Shown here one piece after another: positions 11,001 through 21,435 of a DNA stretch of 64,000 nucleotides. Positions within the stretch are counted from its first letter, which is position 1; every line of letters starts with the position of its first letter. This stretch comes from Onchidella celtica (Eukaryota; Mollusca; Gastropoda; Systellommatophora; Onchidiidae), in the NCBI GenBank assembly GCA_963931925.1, contig OZ007569.1, forward strand, positions 17,754,045 through 17,818,044, given 5' to 3'. The position numbers were made by a program, and so were the translations under genes. A model generated the notes under the pieces. It ran no database searches, was not told where the DNA came from, and worked only from the letters and a program-made list of their open reading frames with translations.

Positions 11001-12778
11001 GAACCTACCCGGGATACATTCCCAATGATGAGCTGGGCGCCTGGAAAACAACCAACGACTGCTTCGACTTCCCCGCTAAGGAAAGGTGTATCTATCATTA
11101 TTTTTGCCATGGGTAATTTCTCAATGGCCCCCGAAAATTGGATGCACGGGACAGTCTCACCTGTAAGCTGTGAATCCCGAATGCAGTCCCTATGCACTCC
11201 CACAACGGTAGATCCCGTATCTCGTAAAACCGAGACCGGTTCGTCCCCAACAAACCCCGGATAAACCCTAAGACCACCTCCTGTATGACATGAATTTATA
11301 ACGGGGATCTTTCTCCCACAAGGTAAAACACCGGAAGATAATAACTTCTCACAACTGGGACACTTAGAATACTGTCCGCCTCCGTTGTCCGATGTAACAC
11401 ACGCAGCCGCATGATGAAATTTATTTGGGGAACATGGACTGGAGCTACTGTCCACGTTCGCCGCTATCCTACCTGCAGGGCAGTTCACGCTGATGTGATC
11501 CGCTCTACCGCAGTTCCAACACTTCGCGGCCCTACACTCGCGTGAAAAGTGGCCCACGCGTCCGCAAGTCCAACACTCCGCTCCCTGTGCTGCACTCGGC
11601 CTGGGTCCCCGTGACCCCTCGCGACCGGAACTAGAGTCCCTATGCCGTCGGTCATCGGCAAAGGTCACAACTCGCCCCCGGCCATTACCGCGACCTAGCC
11701 CTCCTGCTCGGTCAAACTTACCGGATCCATACGCCGGTGATTGGTGATAGCCCCTACGGTGCCCCTGGGCTTGCCCGCTATAGGCACCACGCTGACGCGA
11801 CCTGTCCCCAAGTCCTGCCGGCGACCTCTCGACAACGGCGACGTACCCCGCATCTTGGACGTACGCCCTGGCGACTGGTTTGGACGGATGCGCCGTACGG
11901 TATGCCTCCGCCAACTTAGACGCCTCCTGCACCGTCGCGGGTTCGTTCTCTTTCAGGAAAGCCACCAGATCTTTGTGGCACGACGCGTACAGCTGGTCAC
12001 GGATCATTAAGTCTTTCAGTTTAGCAAAATCCGCGCCCACATGCGCCAAGTCTACCCAGTTCGCGAAATACTCAGTTAGTCTCGCGACGAAGGCAGCAAA
12101 GTCCTCCCTGGTATCTGCACGTGCTCGCCTAAACTGCTCCCGGAAATATTCCTCGGTACGCGCAAATCGGCGAAGCAGCAAAGCCTTCAGCTTATCGTAA
12201 TCTTGCACGTCTTCGCGCTGTAGCTCTTTAAAGTATGTTAACGCTCGCCCCTGCAATAGCGACGCCAGGTACGTGGCCCATAATTCCTTATTTTCCCCCC
12301 ATTGCAATTGTGCGTTCAGTTCGAACCTGTAAAGGAAGGCGTCTATGTCGTCCTTCCGGTCGTCGAACGTAGGGAGCTTAATCCTAACGCCACCTTTATT
12401 GTGTACCTGCCGCTCAACTGTTTCTGTTGGCGCATTCTTTTTGATTTCCAACTCGGCGATCTTTACTTGCGCCTCTATCTCCTTTAACCGTATCTCCCTT
12501 TCCTGCTCCCTATCCTGTCTCTCCTGTCGCTGAGCTTCTAACTCCTTTAACTTAAACTCTCTTTCCTGCTCCTTATCCTTAGCCTCTCTCTCCTGTTGCT
12601 GGGCCTTAGCCTCTCTTTCCTCTTCTCTCTGTCGCTCTTGAGCCTCTTTTTCTCGCTCTCTATCCTTAGCACGCTCATCGCGCAAATCCGCCTGCTGTTC
12701 TTTAATCCAGCCGCGTAGCTCCTCTCCCTCCAGGCCAAGTTCCTTACCCAACTTCATTAGTTGCTGGAGTTCCGCCAT
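8066..12778 (-). CDS. gag-pol: Gag-Pol polyprotein, Gmr1-type gypsy (1570 aa)
   Basis: A single frame from ATG at 12778. Order of parts: charged Glu/Arg/Lys coiled coil (about 25-115); capsid region with SCAN-like helices (about 130-300); Arg/Gly-rich linker; two CCHC zinc knuckles (402-415, 420-433); aspartic protease with DTG at 520-522; integrase with an HHCC zinc domain (about 711-748) and D781, D841, E877; a GPY/F-type module (about 997-1050); reverse transcriptase (about 1155-1345, FFDD at 1305-1308); RNase H (about 1453-1570, with TDAS and TDHKPL motifs). Integrase before RT is copia-like, yet the domains are gypsy-type, which is the Gmr1 group's hallmark. Gag and Pol share one frame, so no frameshift is needed. 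The enzymes would act in cytoplasmic particles and, for integrase, in the nucleus. Confidence 0.95.
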   Translation of the reverse strand: MAELQQLMKLGKELGLEGEELRGWIKEQQADLRDERAKDREREKEAQERQREEEREAKAQQQEREAKDKEQEREFKLKELEAQRQERQDREQEREIRLKEIEAQVKIAELEIKKNAPTETVERQVHNKGGVRIKLPTFDDRKDDIDAFLYRFELNAQLQWGENKELWATYLASLLQGRALTYFKELQREDVQDYDKLKALLLRRFARTEEYFREQFRRARADTREDFAAFVARLTEYFANWVDLAHVGADFAKLKDLMIRDQLYASCHKDLVAFLKENEPATVQEASKLAEAYRTAHPSKPVARAYVQDAGYVAVVERSPAGLGDRSRQRGAYSGQAQGHRRGYHQSPAYGSGKFDRAGGLGRGNGRGRVVTFADDRRHRDSSSGREGSRGPRPSAAQGAECWTCGRVGHFSRECRAAKCWNCGRADHISVNCPAGRIAANVDSSSSPCSPNKFHHAAACVTSDNGGGQYSKCPSCEKLLSSGVLPCGRKIPVINSCHTGGGLRVYPGFVGDEPVSVLRDTGSTVVGVHRDCIRDSQLTGETVPCIQFSGAIEKLPMAKIMIDTPFLSGEVEAVVGCFPGAQLIIGNVSRVGSPSDENVQAWSQSKGIDFCAAVETRRRVADKDKIRPLATPAINLDITPERLARLQREDPSLNPCFGEARTEKTRRYKNGSSSFIVQAGILFRKYVTVSSILKQVVVPALLIATVLHLAHDVPLAGHMGIARTKERVLKNFYWPSIHRDVQVYCKTCSACQKTTHKGRTPQAPLQKIPTVSEPFKKVSIDLVGPIHPATDRGNRFFLTVICNATRWPEAVPLRTITSEAVAEALFAIFARVGIPEQILSDRGAQFTSQMMKELFRLFSIQPITTTPYHPQANGMCERLNSTLKSMLRKVAADRPKDWDRYIPAVLFAYREVRQESTGFSPFEMMYGRSPRGPTDVLRDMMTSPSSGDDEQISVFHYLVDLRERLSAARTIAEEASGIASKRAKDYKDRGSKLRIFKPGDKVLLLLPTDHNKLVMTWKGPYVIERVVSKVDYAIHIDGASKVFHVNMLQRFYERPQYLCAQTRPEETVFSTACTGVVDQSDCDVSDTEAQEELQIQLPELTATQGYRDVNINPDLTSSRSRELETLLASFPDVVTDLPGRTTAIQHQIKLTSDRPVFLGPYPLPFSSRDRVIKEVESMLKLDVIEPSTSPYSSPIVLVKKLDGSVRFCIDFRRLNTITVGDREPIPFQEELIASLAGSTWFSKIDLTKGYWEIPLTEESKQYTAFQTPIGLFQFKVMPFGLVNAPATFARLMRLVLKDIPNVVSFFDDIACHTSTWSEHIQTLTVIFKRLRHFGLTAKPAKMDLACPEIIFLGHIVGRGVQRPEETKIDKLVGLQIPKTKKQVRSLVGILNYYRKFIPNFSSLSSSLTDLTKKGQPDKVQWTSECQTSFDNLVTALSSSPILILPDFRSNFILRTDASDSGVGACLLQEKNECLHPVCYVSRKLLQRERKYSVIERECLAIVWSVQKLGRYLMGREFCIQTDHKPLTFLSKNRSSSPRLSRWALALQPYTFVIQPIPGTSNHIADYLSRA

Positions 12779-13710
12779 TTCACAGATTTATGGTTATGGT
12801 ATATATTTAAAAAAACGGCTAACCTGTCGGTATGATAACTAACGACACGACCAGAGACCTGAGATCACACCAGATATAACAATACCCGGTTCAGAATACA
12901 ATTCAGAAATATACCTTTACAGCACAACTAATTCCACATCTACAAAATGCATAGCACCATTAATTATAAAAAGAATAGAAAAGACAAGAATAAGGAAATT
13001 TAGTAGAAGGACCACAAGTACGTCAAGGACAACGAACCAGACTAGGACAAAGACCTAAAAAGGAAAATATAATGGAAAAAAATGCACCCTAACTACGCCG
13101 ATTACACTACACGGTACGACCGAGAACAGAGTCTGAAAAAAAAAAGAACGTATCTATAGATAGGTAGAAAGAGGGACAAGAGAATACGTCTTCCTGCGGA
13201 ACAGAGAAGATATCGACGCTACAACTAAACAATATTACAGGTCCCTACAGAACTGTTCACTGTGATGAACGAAGTTCCAAAGTTTACCACACCTTTTTAA
13301 AAGGATAAACTAAGTTCAACACAGCAAACCCGCGCCACCGCCCGTATAATCAATAACGACAACAAAAACAGCAAAAACAGGGAAAAAGACAGATCAAAGG
13401 GACAGCCCACAATCCAGGGCACAAAATTTCAGCTTCACTTAACTTTGAATTTTGAGTTTAACTCCTCCCCTTAATCGGAGCTCTGGCTGCTTGTCTCCTC
13501 AGGCTGCACGCACACTCTGCAGAAATTTAAGAACACATTAATACATATTCATCAAAATACATGCATCAATACATATTCATAAATATACATAAATCATATC
13601 ATGAAAATTCCATTCATCCCACGAACAAAGACAACAGCATGAATTCCTAGCACAACAGAAAAACAACTAGATATAACGAATACAGAATGTCAGAATGACC
13701 ACAGGTAAAC
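12779..13710 (-). other. 5' untranslated leader of the gypsy element
   Basis: About 930 bp between the primer site and the Gag start. It probably holds packaging signals, but none can be recognised by eye. Confidence 0.6.
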
Positions 13711-13724
13711 AGGACGAGCCCCCA
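13711..13724 (-). other. Primer binding site, tRNA-Pro type
   Basis: On the minus strand TGGGGGCTCGTCC lies one base inside the 5' LTR. It is identical to the first 13 bases of the tRNA-Pro primer site of murine leukaemia virus, complementary to the 3' end of tRNA-Pro. Confidence 0.85.
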
Positions 13725-13725
13725 G

Positions 13726-14910
13726 TGTCACAAATCCCAGACGGGGAGATGTAATAGTTTATGACAGGACAACAATCACGAACAAACAAGTTAACACTTA
13801 ACAGAACAATCCATCAGACTCACACATTTATTAAACATAATTATACATATAATAGCGCAATTACATACATTATATTATGGAAATGACTGCCGTACAACGG
13901 CCTTATTCTCACACACACGCTCCCTCGGATCCACAATCCGGTAGTTACTCCTAAAGGCACTTCGGCCTCAGCCTCTCCCCTCAGGGCCTTAATAGTACAT
14001 TAATGATTCACTGGCACCGCAGTCTCTCAATATCACCTTCCTATTGTCATACACCTTAGCACTCCCCTAGCACCTCCGCAGGGCAATAACACATTATTAT
14101 TTCCATAGCCATCAACATGGCAACAACATAATATCAGTTCACTAGCCTATCAACATGGCAACAACATAGTATCTCATTCACTCTCATATCTACGTCCCTG
14201 TCCGTGGCCTGACTGCCACGACTTTATGTGCCTCTACTGTCCTGCACTGACAGCCTCACTTCTGGCCTATGTGTGGCCTCCGGCCCTATGCTGGCCTATC
14301 CCCTGTGCTCCTCGAGGTGGCTCTGCGGCCCGTCCCCGACACCTACAAGAATAACATTACATTGGTATAATACCCTACCATTTCTATTCACTCCACCTCT
14401 CCTTACAATCCATGAAGCGTACACACACTAGTTCACCTTTCACTCACCACACATCTTACGGTAACACACCTCCATCGGAGTACACACTACTCACTCGCGC
14501 TACAAATCCATGAACTCACTTTCATCTATCGCTCATGGCGCACATTGCTATATCCAATATCAAGGACTTCCACATTCCTCACATATACTTATTCACATCA
14601 TGGTAATAGACGAATATAATATAATACATCAATCATAATAATCAATCAACATTCTACATACCAGTCATAACTGGAAAGACTCTCACTAGTCTTCTCGACT
14701 GCTTCCTTTTATCTCTGCCCGATGGGCTATTATTCACAGATCCGCTCCCTAGGACCTTCTAACTTGCAGTGATAGTTATACAGCGCTTTCGCCTCCTTCA
14801 GACTCCGCACTCATGACATGCACGACTTTTCTTCCCTGTCTCCGTGCGTTAATTTTACTCTCCTCCTTTCCCCCCGTAATTATTAACTATCGCTCACTCC
14901 ACTCGTGACA
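13726..14910 (-). repeat. 5' LTR of the gypsy element
   Basis: Matches 6526-7710 throughout. In element sense this copy would supply the promoter. It is followed by the ATGGG target duplication at 14911-14915. Confidence 0.95.
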
Positions 14911-15154
14911 ATGGGACTTCAGAATGGATCGCAGGAATATTCAAAGGAAGTAAGAAACAAGTGACTAAAACTTAAATAAAGTTTAATTAAAACTTCTTTT
15001 GAACATAGGCACACTGAATATATAAATATTTATAAAATCTTTTTTTATACTCTGTTATTAACTTCATCCGATCATAGTAGGGCGCATGCTTTTTTTTTTT
15101 TTTTTTAAATGATGTGGGGCATGGGACGAAAACGGTTGAAACATTGGACTAGAG

Positions 15155-15830
15155 CCCTGAAAAATGGCTGTGTTAGCTTTGAAAATGGACATAAATGTTG
15201 TCCACCCTGCCAGGTGCTACCCCCAAGTGCCTAGGGGTACGTTGTTATCTTGTCTCCGGATACATCAAAGTTGTCTGCCCCCCCCCTCACCCCCCCCCCC
15301 TCCATACTGCGCTCATTCACAAAGCCAGCCTGGCCTGCTCGTGATCATTCTGGAGGTGACGACACAGACATCAGGCAGACACATCCCCAGAATTGGCGGA
15401 CAATGGCGCAGCCTACCATGGGGGAGATAACCACAAACAGTTGGACTGCCAAGATAAGCAATACGGGGGATGATATAACCATAATGAATTACAGTAGCTT
15501 CCTCCCTGCCTGTGTATTGTCGGCGCCTTGCTTGATCGGGGGAAATTTAATCCCTCTATTGTTGAAGGATTAGCTTTCTTAATTATAATCCAGCTGGATA
15601 ATCAGGAACGTAGCTTCACCTTCCTCTCAAATTTGAATTTGCCTGCGTATAGACCCCATGCTTTACCGGTGTGTACAAAGAATGGAAGGCTATAATTAGA
15701 AACTGAATATTAGTTTTATTAAAAGAAAATAAATAAACACAAACAAAACCAACAACAATAAAAATCGTATGTTTAAAATGTTGTTTCATAATATTAGGCG
15801 AAATCTCTATCGTTCCAGCCTGAGTTAAAA
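15155..15830. other. Non-coding, possible cis-regulatory island
   Basis: Unique-looking sequence, less AT-rich than its surroundings at about 15330-15600, with C-runs near 15278-15300. Holds the TAATCC cluster. No credible exon or domain is seen. Confidence 0.35.
15548..15591. promoter_or_regulatory. Cluster of three TAATCC (K50 homeodomain) sites
   Basis: TAATCC at 15548-15553, GGATTA at 15567-15572 and TAATCC at 15586-15591, about 19 bp apart. TAATCC is the preferred site of Otx, Gsc and Pitx, which carry Lys50. The sites are seen directly; use by Otx, about 13.7 kb downstream, is inference. Confidence 0.4.
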
Positions 15831-15835
15831 TGACA

Positions 15836-15877
15836 AATGGAGAAAGAAAGAGAAAAGGGGGGGGGGCAAAAGGGAGG

Positions 15878-15919
<42 letters not shown>

Positions 15920-16046
15920 TGCAGACAGACAGACAGAGAAAGGCGGATAGACATACAGAGAGACATACATGGGAAGGCACACACACACAAGTCATACAAA
16001 CACACTAGGACAGAAATAGAGAGGGATGAGAGAGAGAGAGAGAGAG

Positions 16047-16113
<67 letters not shown>
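15836..16113. repeat. GA/AG microsatellites
   Basis: Two (GA)n blocks (about 15836-15920 and 16018-16112) around a short GACA-type spacer. Frames over them are artefacts. Confidence 0.9.
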
Positions 16114-16114
<1 letters not shown>

Positions 16115-16564
16115 TGTAGTGATGAGGAAGGGGAAGGGGGTCACAAAACTACCACCTTCCTGCTGACATGGCCACTATCCCGTCTGTGTTCAAAGCCACC
16201 CTTCCCGTGCATCCACCCTTCCGCCATTGCATAACCTCAACAGTGACAGTAACCCTGACCCCAAGACCCGCCTAAGTTTGAGTTTTAATAAAAAGGGGGC
16301 GTAGCCACGGAGATTCACCCTGCCTGTCACCGTAGCATGTGATACATACTCTCAAATCGGATAAACTGACCCGTTTGACCACTAGTTCAACGTAGGTCAT
16401 GTTTACAAACAGAGGTGTTTTTCTTGAGCACAGTGTTTGTGTTGATTCCTGTGGAATACCAGTAATGCGATGGGGGATTATAACATGCCTACAGAGTCTT
16501 TTTGGTCAGGTAATGTGTAATCTTACTTTTTTTTCATTATTTCATTTAATTCTGTTCATACCTT

Positions 16565-17150
16565 AGGCTGTGTTTTCATGTGTACGGCAACGGAGGGGTA
16601 AAAAAAACCCTCCACGTAGTGAAATAGAAAGAACTAGATGTCCTACCGGACATTGCCCGGAATAAACAATCATGTGCTCCCCCCCCCCCCCCCTCTCTCT
16701 CTCATATAATAAAAGTAATAAACTACAGTCTTGCTTCAGAACTCATGCGCACCAGAACACTACGCACCAAACTGAACGCTTGATACGATTACTTTTTATG
16801 ACATGCACGGTACTATATATTACGAAACAAACATGCAAAAATACAGATGTTACATAGCAATAAACATTGTCATTAAAAAAAAAATACATGCTTGAAGTAA
16901 ACAACTTTTAATTATAGCCATCATCTTCCTTATCTCAATTGCCACCTTCCTGCCAAATTTAAGGCCTGAAGAGTGTATAGTTTGGTCAGTTAGTCATGCC
17001 AAAGGTTGCAAGTTACTGAAATATATGATAGATGTATTCATGTGCCCTTCCGTACACATGGAAAAACTCTTTCTTGTTACTACTTGGCGGATTTTTGACG
17101 TTTCCGTTGCCTAGTCCGTTTCCTTACACATGTAAACACGACTTTAGTTT
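16565..17150. mobile_element. Foldback MITE, GTTTCC/GGAAACGG family, split copy
   Basis: Left arm TTTTCATGTGTACGGCAACGG and right arm CCGTTTCCTTACACATGTAAA are inverted copies of the family end. The middle (about 16630-16790 and perhaps further) is a copy of the ACTAGATG repeat, so this copy seems to have been interrupted. Confidence 0.5.
16630..16790 (+). repeat. Dispersed repeat, ACTAGATG family, copy 2
   Basis: Contains ACTAGATGTCCTACCGGACA, then a run of C and CT, then CTCATGCGCACCAGAACACT and CTGAACGC, matching the minus strand of 1390-1630. Confidence 0.6.
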
Positions 17151-19164
17151 TTTTCAGTTTTTGTAAAAATCATGGACAGTATTTGATTTCGGCAAAGTGA
17201 AAACCGAAGCTGTTTGTTGTCAGATGTATGAGAAATCGGCCATTTTTCTAAGACAAGCCAGTAAATCTTTAGGTTTCAAACAAAATTTTGCAGGAAACGC
17301 CAAAAAAAAAAAGGTCCTTGTTGCGGCACCTTTGTTCTTTGTTTAAGTTTCTAGAGCAAAGTGTTTGTGCTAAGTCCTGTGGAATACTAGTTGTGCGATG
17401 CGGGATTATAACATGCCTACACAGTATTTATGAACAAAACAAACTATCAGCCGTATTAAATTATTACACACATAAAAAGACAGTCAAAATTGGCCAAAAA
17501 GAAAAGGTTGTATGTTGCGAAACCCTGCGTGAGAAATAAAACCCAAACAATACAAAGCAAACTAAAGAGAAGACAGAAAATACACAAAATTTTCGGCTTT
17601 CGCCTTTTTCAAGTAGTGAAAAAAAACAACACCGAACAATAAAAGACTTCAACAGGAACGAAGCGAAACAAAAAGACAGGCATGTTTCATTCTACAAAGT
17701 AAATGTTTAAAAATGAATTTTGGACAAGTTCATGCAATCATTCACTGGGACGTCTGATTTCATGAAATTTACCTACTTATATGCATTTCAAATAATTATG
17801 GTCAATAGGCTACGGTTTCTTCATGAAATAAAGCTCTTCAGGACTGCTGGATAGGTAGTGTACGTAAGGTCTACTTGTTAAGTACAGTTTCGATCGCTGC
17901 ATTGTTTGCTGCCACTGAAAATGTAACTGGGCATGAAATTCTATGTTATTGTATATGAGATGGCTTTACCACGGCGTAAACAAAGATGTGGGGTCTTCTC
18001 TTCCCCACCCTCTCCGGCTTTACCATGGTAATAGGGAATAACAAGATGCGGGAACCCCCCCCCCCCCCAGCTCTACAGTGGTAATACGAAGTTGTCGATA
18101 CTGATAACACGCCCCCCCCACCCCCAAACCAAAAAAAACAACAACAAACAAACCACAACTACCTTTTTTTGTGTGCTTTTACTGTGGCAACCCGAAGACG
18201 TAGCGTAGAAATCCGGTGACTTTTTTACTCAACCCCGGAATACGTACATGACCTTGTGTACTATGTTTCTCCGTTGTGATGCGACTCTGACAACGTGCAT
18301 CTGTCCTGGTGCAACATTACCCCCCCCCCCCCCCCCTCGCAGGTTATACTTCTGGAAAACCACACACCATCTCTTCATCCAATCATCCTCTGCCCATGAC
18401 GTCCCCGAGTCTCATTTCACATCCGTTTGAAAAAGACACGCAACCATGCCAAATATTCAGTTGTACGGACACACACCCGTGCAAGAGTCATTGCAAAGTT
18501 AATTCGTATATTGTATGAAACGTCACTCGTACCACTTTTTACAAATTTTCACAAATTTTCACCACGCCCATTATTATTATCGCTCCTTTAGATGCCGTCA
18601 CTCATTGGTTGACCTCCTTTCGATGGAGTAAATTCCTGTTTACATGCAGTTGACGCCATCTTGTGTGCACTAAGCTTTATGGGTTTGTCAAAAAGTGTGC
18701 CTCAGAAAAGAATAGGAACAATACTAAAATACAATACTAAAATTAACATTTTCCCCCCTTCTTTTCCCCTGAATGTGATGTCAGGGTCTGTATGAATATT
18801 TATTCCGTCTGAGGAAATTATGAAAACATTGATATTGTAGGGCGTGATCAGAAAATTGTTGCCTTTGTCATTAATTTTTGGGGGGGGGGGGGGGAGAGGA
18901 GCTCTATGCTGATCCAAAAAAGGATGTAAAATGTATGCATGGACACGTTCCTTATTTCGTACTCAATCTTCAGTTTGCAAGATGCAAGATTACACGTTCT
19001 CAACACTAACCTCCTACATCTGTACCTACATTTTTGGCCTTTGAGAAATTTGAATCTTTTGTGCAGCGTTGGAATTATGGATAATGTGCAAAGTTGTTTG
19101 GGTGAGTAAAGGAGGAACGACTTCATAGTGAGTCTTAATAGTGGACGGCCCAAGAACTGACAAA
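17151..19164. other. Non-coding, no gene recognised
   Basis: AT-rich sequence with C-runs near 18057, 18112 and 18321, a G-run near 18881, and one copy of the CCACAGAAAAACTG-family second module at 17483-17580. The open frames lack recognisable domains. Confidence 0.5.
17483..17580 (-). repeat. Dispersed repeat, CCACAGAAAAACTG family, partial
   Basis: The + strand reads GTCAAAATTGGCCAAAAAGA, then GTTGTATGTTGCGAAACCCT and AAGCAAACTAAAGAGAAGAC, the reverse complement of the second module at 2748-2905. Confidence 0.55.
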
Positions 19165-19865
19165 ACGACCATACCCTTGGTCAGTTCGAGCATTATTGTG
19201 GATAGTTTGTTTTTGCAATTTCAAAATTTTGTTGAAAAAACAGCTCTTACAACTTTTTTTCTTTACATTTTTATTACTATATGGACAGTGATTTCAAGGT
19301 CTTGTTCATTTGTGGAACAGTCTATACTTGTAATTTCAAAATTTTATAGAAAGAAACGATTAATTTTTACTGTTGAAATAACAACTCTTACCACTTTTTT
19401 TCTTTACATTTTTATTACTATAAGACAGTGATTTCATGGTCTTGTTCATTTATGGAACAGTCTATACTTGTCATTTCAAAATTGTATAGAAAGAAACGAT
19501 TAATTTTTGCTACTAAAAATGACTTCAAGGTTTTGTTCAGTTCGAGCAGTTGTGGGTGGTCTGCACTTGCCATTTCAAAATCATAAAGAAATAACGATAA
19601 TAATTATGAATTACATCTCTCTAAACTTATGTTAAAGTGACCTCAGGGTTTTGTTCGGTTAAGTTAAAACACGTGCGGTGTGGCTTGTACTTGCCATTTC
19701 AAAATTGTACAGTAATAAACGATAACATTAATTACTTTTCCCAAACGTGATACTAAAAGTTATTTCAGGATTTTGTTCAGATAACGCAGTTATGACTACT
19801 TTGTCTTTGTTATTTCAAAATCCTATAGATAGAAACGATAAAATTATAGTTTACCTTTGTCTGAG
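19165..19865. repeat. Diverged tandem array, about 110-140 bp units
   Basis: Recurring blocks are TTTTGTTCA or CTTGTTCA, then a gTctgtacTTg segment, then ATTTCAAAATT, then GAAACGATTAA or AACGATAA. About five or six units of uneven length can be followed from 19180 to 19860; the best-matching pair is 19305-19395 and 19440-19510. Confidence 0.65.
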
Positions 19866-20814
19866 TTATTATTCCTCTTCTTTTAATACAAGATTAATGC
19901 TGCTGTTGTCGTAAACTCTGTAGGAAGACGTTCCTTCACTCATTCCTTTCGCCGTCTGCTTCTTACCCAGCATAATGACCTATATGTTCTTTCTTCCTTT
20001 CTTTCTTTGCTATCTTTAATTCTTTCTTTCTTTTTCTTTGTCTCTCTATTAAGGCTTTTTTTTTTTTTTTACCCTGTATGTTGTCGTCTGTGACGCGGGT
20101 TTGGCTTCAGTCATGTAGAGTGATGCACCCCACTCTGACTTGTCCCCCTCTTCACTCGAATGTTGAGACTGAAAAGGAGTCAAATTTGATGACACGTTTA
20201 ATTCAATGTCTGCCACTATTTTCCCGACAATACTGCAATACCAATTATGTAACCCACAGCTATTTCAGTATTTTACCCTATAGTTCGGCACTTTTATGCC
20301 TTGTTCGTGTCAAATCTACTATCACTCTCAACTTAAAGCCAGCAGCCGAGCGCTGTATTAAACATTTGATGAGCAGGCTATAGGGTTTTATAATCCAGCT
20401 TTTATATTGTCCTATTCAGGTTTCACTACTCAAAAGCTCGCATTTATAACCAGAATTCCCTGCGGACACAGTTTCAGCGAATAGCTCACAACCACACGCC
20501 AATGCTTTAGATTCATACGGAACACAGTAAAGGCTAATCCTGAGATATTTCGCTTATAAATGTGTCTTAATTTGCTTCTCATTCAAGTGCCGATATTCAG
20601 TCAATACTAAACATTACAACAAAGAAAAATATCAGAGTTTTATAGTTTATAGTAGGATCGAACAGTTTCTGACTTAGGGTTGGTTTCCACCGAACACTAA
20701 CTTTACAACTTGTGACGATGTCGGGCGTCATGAGCGATCATAATGCAGTAAAAAAAATGCCTTCTTATACGACATTAATTGGATTGAAATGATCTTATTG
20801 TACTTCGTTTTGAG

Positions 20815-21025
20815 TACAACAACAGCAGCAACAACAATGACAACAACAACATCCTCCTCCTGCTCACCATTATCATCCTCCTCATCATCGTTATCATCAA
20901 CATTATAATCACCAATATCACCACCATTATCATCATCTTCACCATCAACATTATCATCGTGACAGTCATCATCATCAGCTTCATCAACATCAACAACATC
21001 ATCAGTATAATCAACCAGGTCAGCG
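20815..21025. repeat. ATC/ACA microsatellite
   Basis: Imperfect CAA, CTC and ATC trinucleotides. The Met/Leu-rich minus-strand frame is an artefact. Confidence 0.85.
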
Positions 21026-21371
21026 ACAACATCTACAAAGCCCTGAATTAGATCAAGTTACAGCAGCAGTTAGAACATTTAGCTACATCCACGACACAAG
21101 TGGGCCAACTAACAAACAAACACAATAAAGAACAATAGCACCACCACAAATACCCAAACCTTCTAATACTGCAGTTCTACGGAAAAACCCTGTATACGCT
21201 GTAAACCAATATCGACAGGAGTCAAGGGAAACATTGCAGTTCTCTGGAAACATTGCACTTCTCTGGAAACATTGCACTCGCTCTATTCTTTGTTCATTTT
21301 CTATTCTGTGATGATAAAAAAGAAACTAATTGTTGTCTAATAGCTGTACGAAATTATAATCCCGTATTATC

Positions 21372-21372
21372 T

Positions 21373-21435
<63 letters not shown>

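Larger units (their letters stand above)
6526..14910 (-). mobile_element. Whole-looking Ty3/gypsy LTR retrotransposon, Gmr1-type
   Basis: An 8385-bp element on the minus strand. Both LTRs are 1185 bp, start TGTCAC and end GTGACA, and look identical line by line. ATGGG flanks both sides (6521-6525 and 14911-14915), a 5-bp target duplication. The internal part has a tRNA-Pro-like primer site, a leader of about 0.9 kb, one Gag-Pol frame and a polypurine tract. There is no envelope frame. Integrase precedes reverse transcriptase, the order known from the Gmr1 group of gypsy elements. It looks whole; identical LTRs imply a very recent, perhaps population-level, insertion. Confidence 0.95.
6500..15146. 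mobile_element. Small hAT-like MITE split by the gypsy element
   Basis: Left end CGGTGTTTCTTAA (from 6500) and right end TTGAAACATTG (to 15146) are imperfect inverted repeats of the hAT kind. The flanks CTCTAGAG (6492-6499) and GACTAGAG (15147-15154) match at 6 of 8 positions. Without the gypsy element and one copy of its duplication the element would be about 260 bp. The call rests only on short ends and an imperfect duplication. Confidence 0.4.

Noticed and set aside
8883-12738. Many plus- and minus-strand frames overlapping the Gag-Pol frame
   Set aside because: They are other-frame shadows of the polyprotein with no domain of their own.
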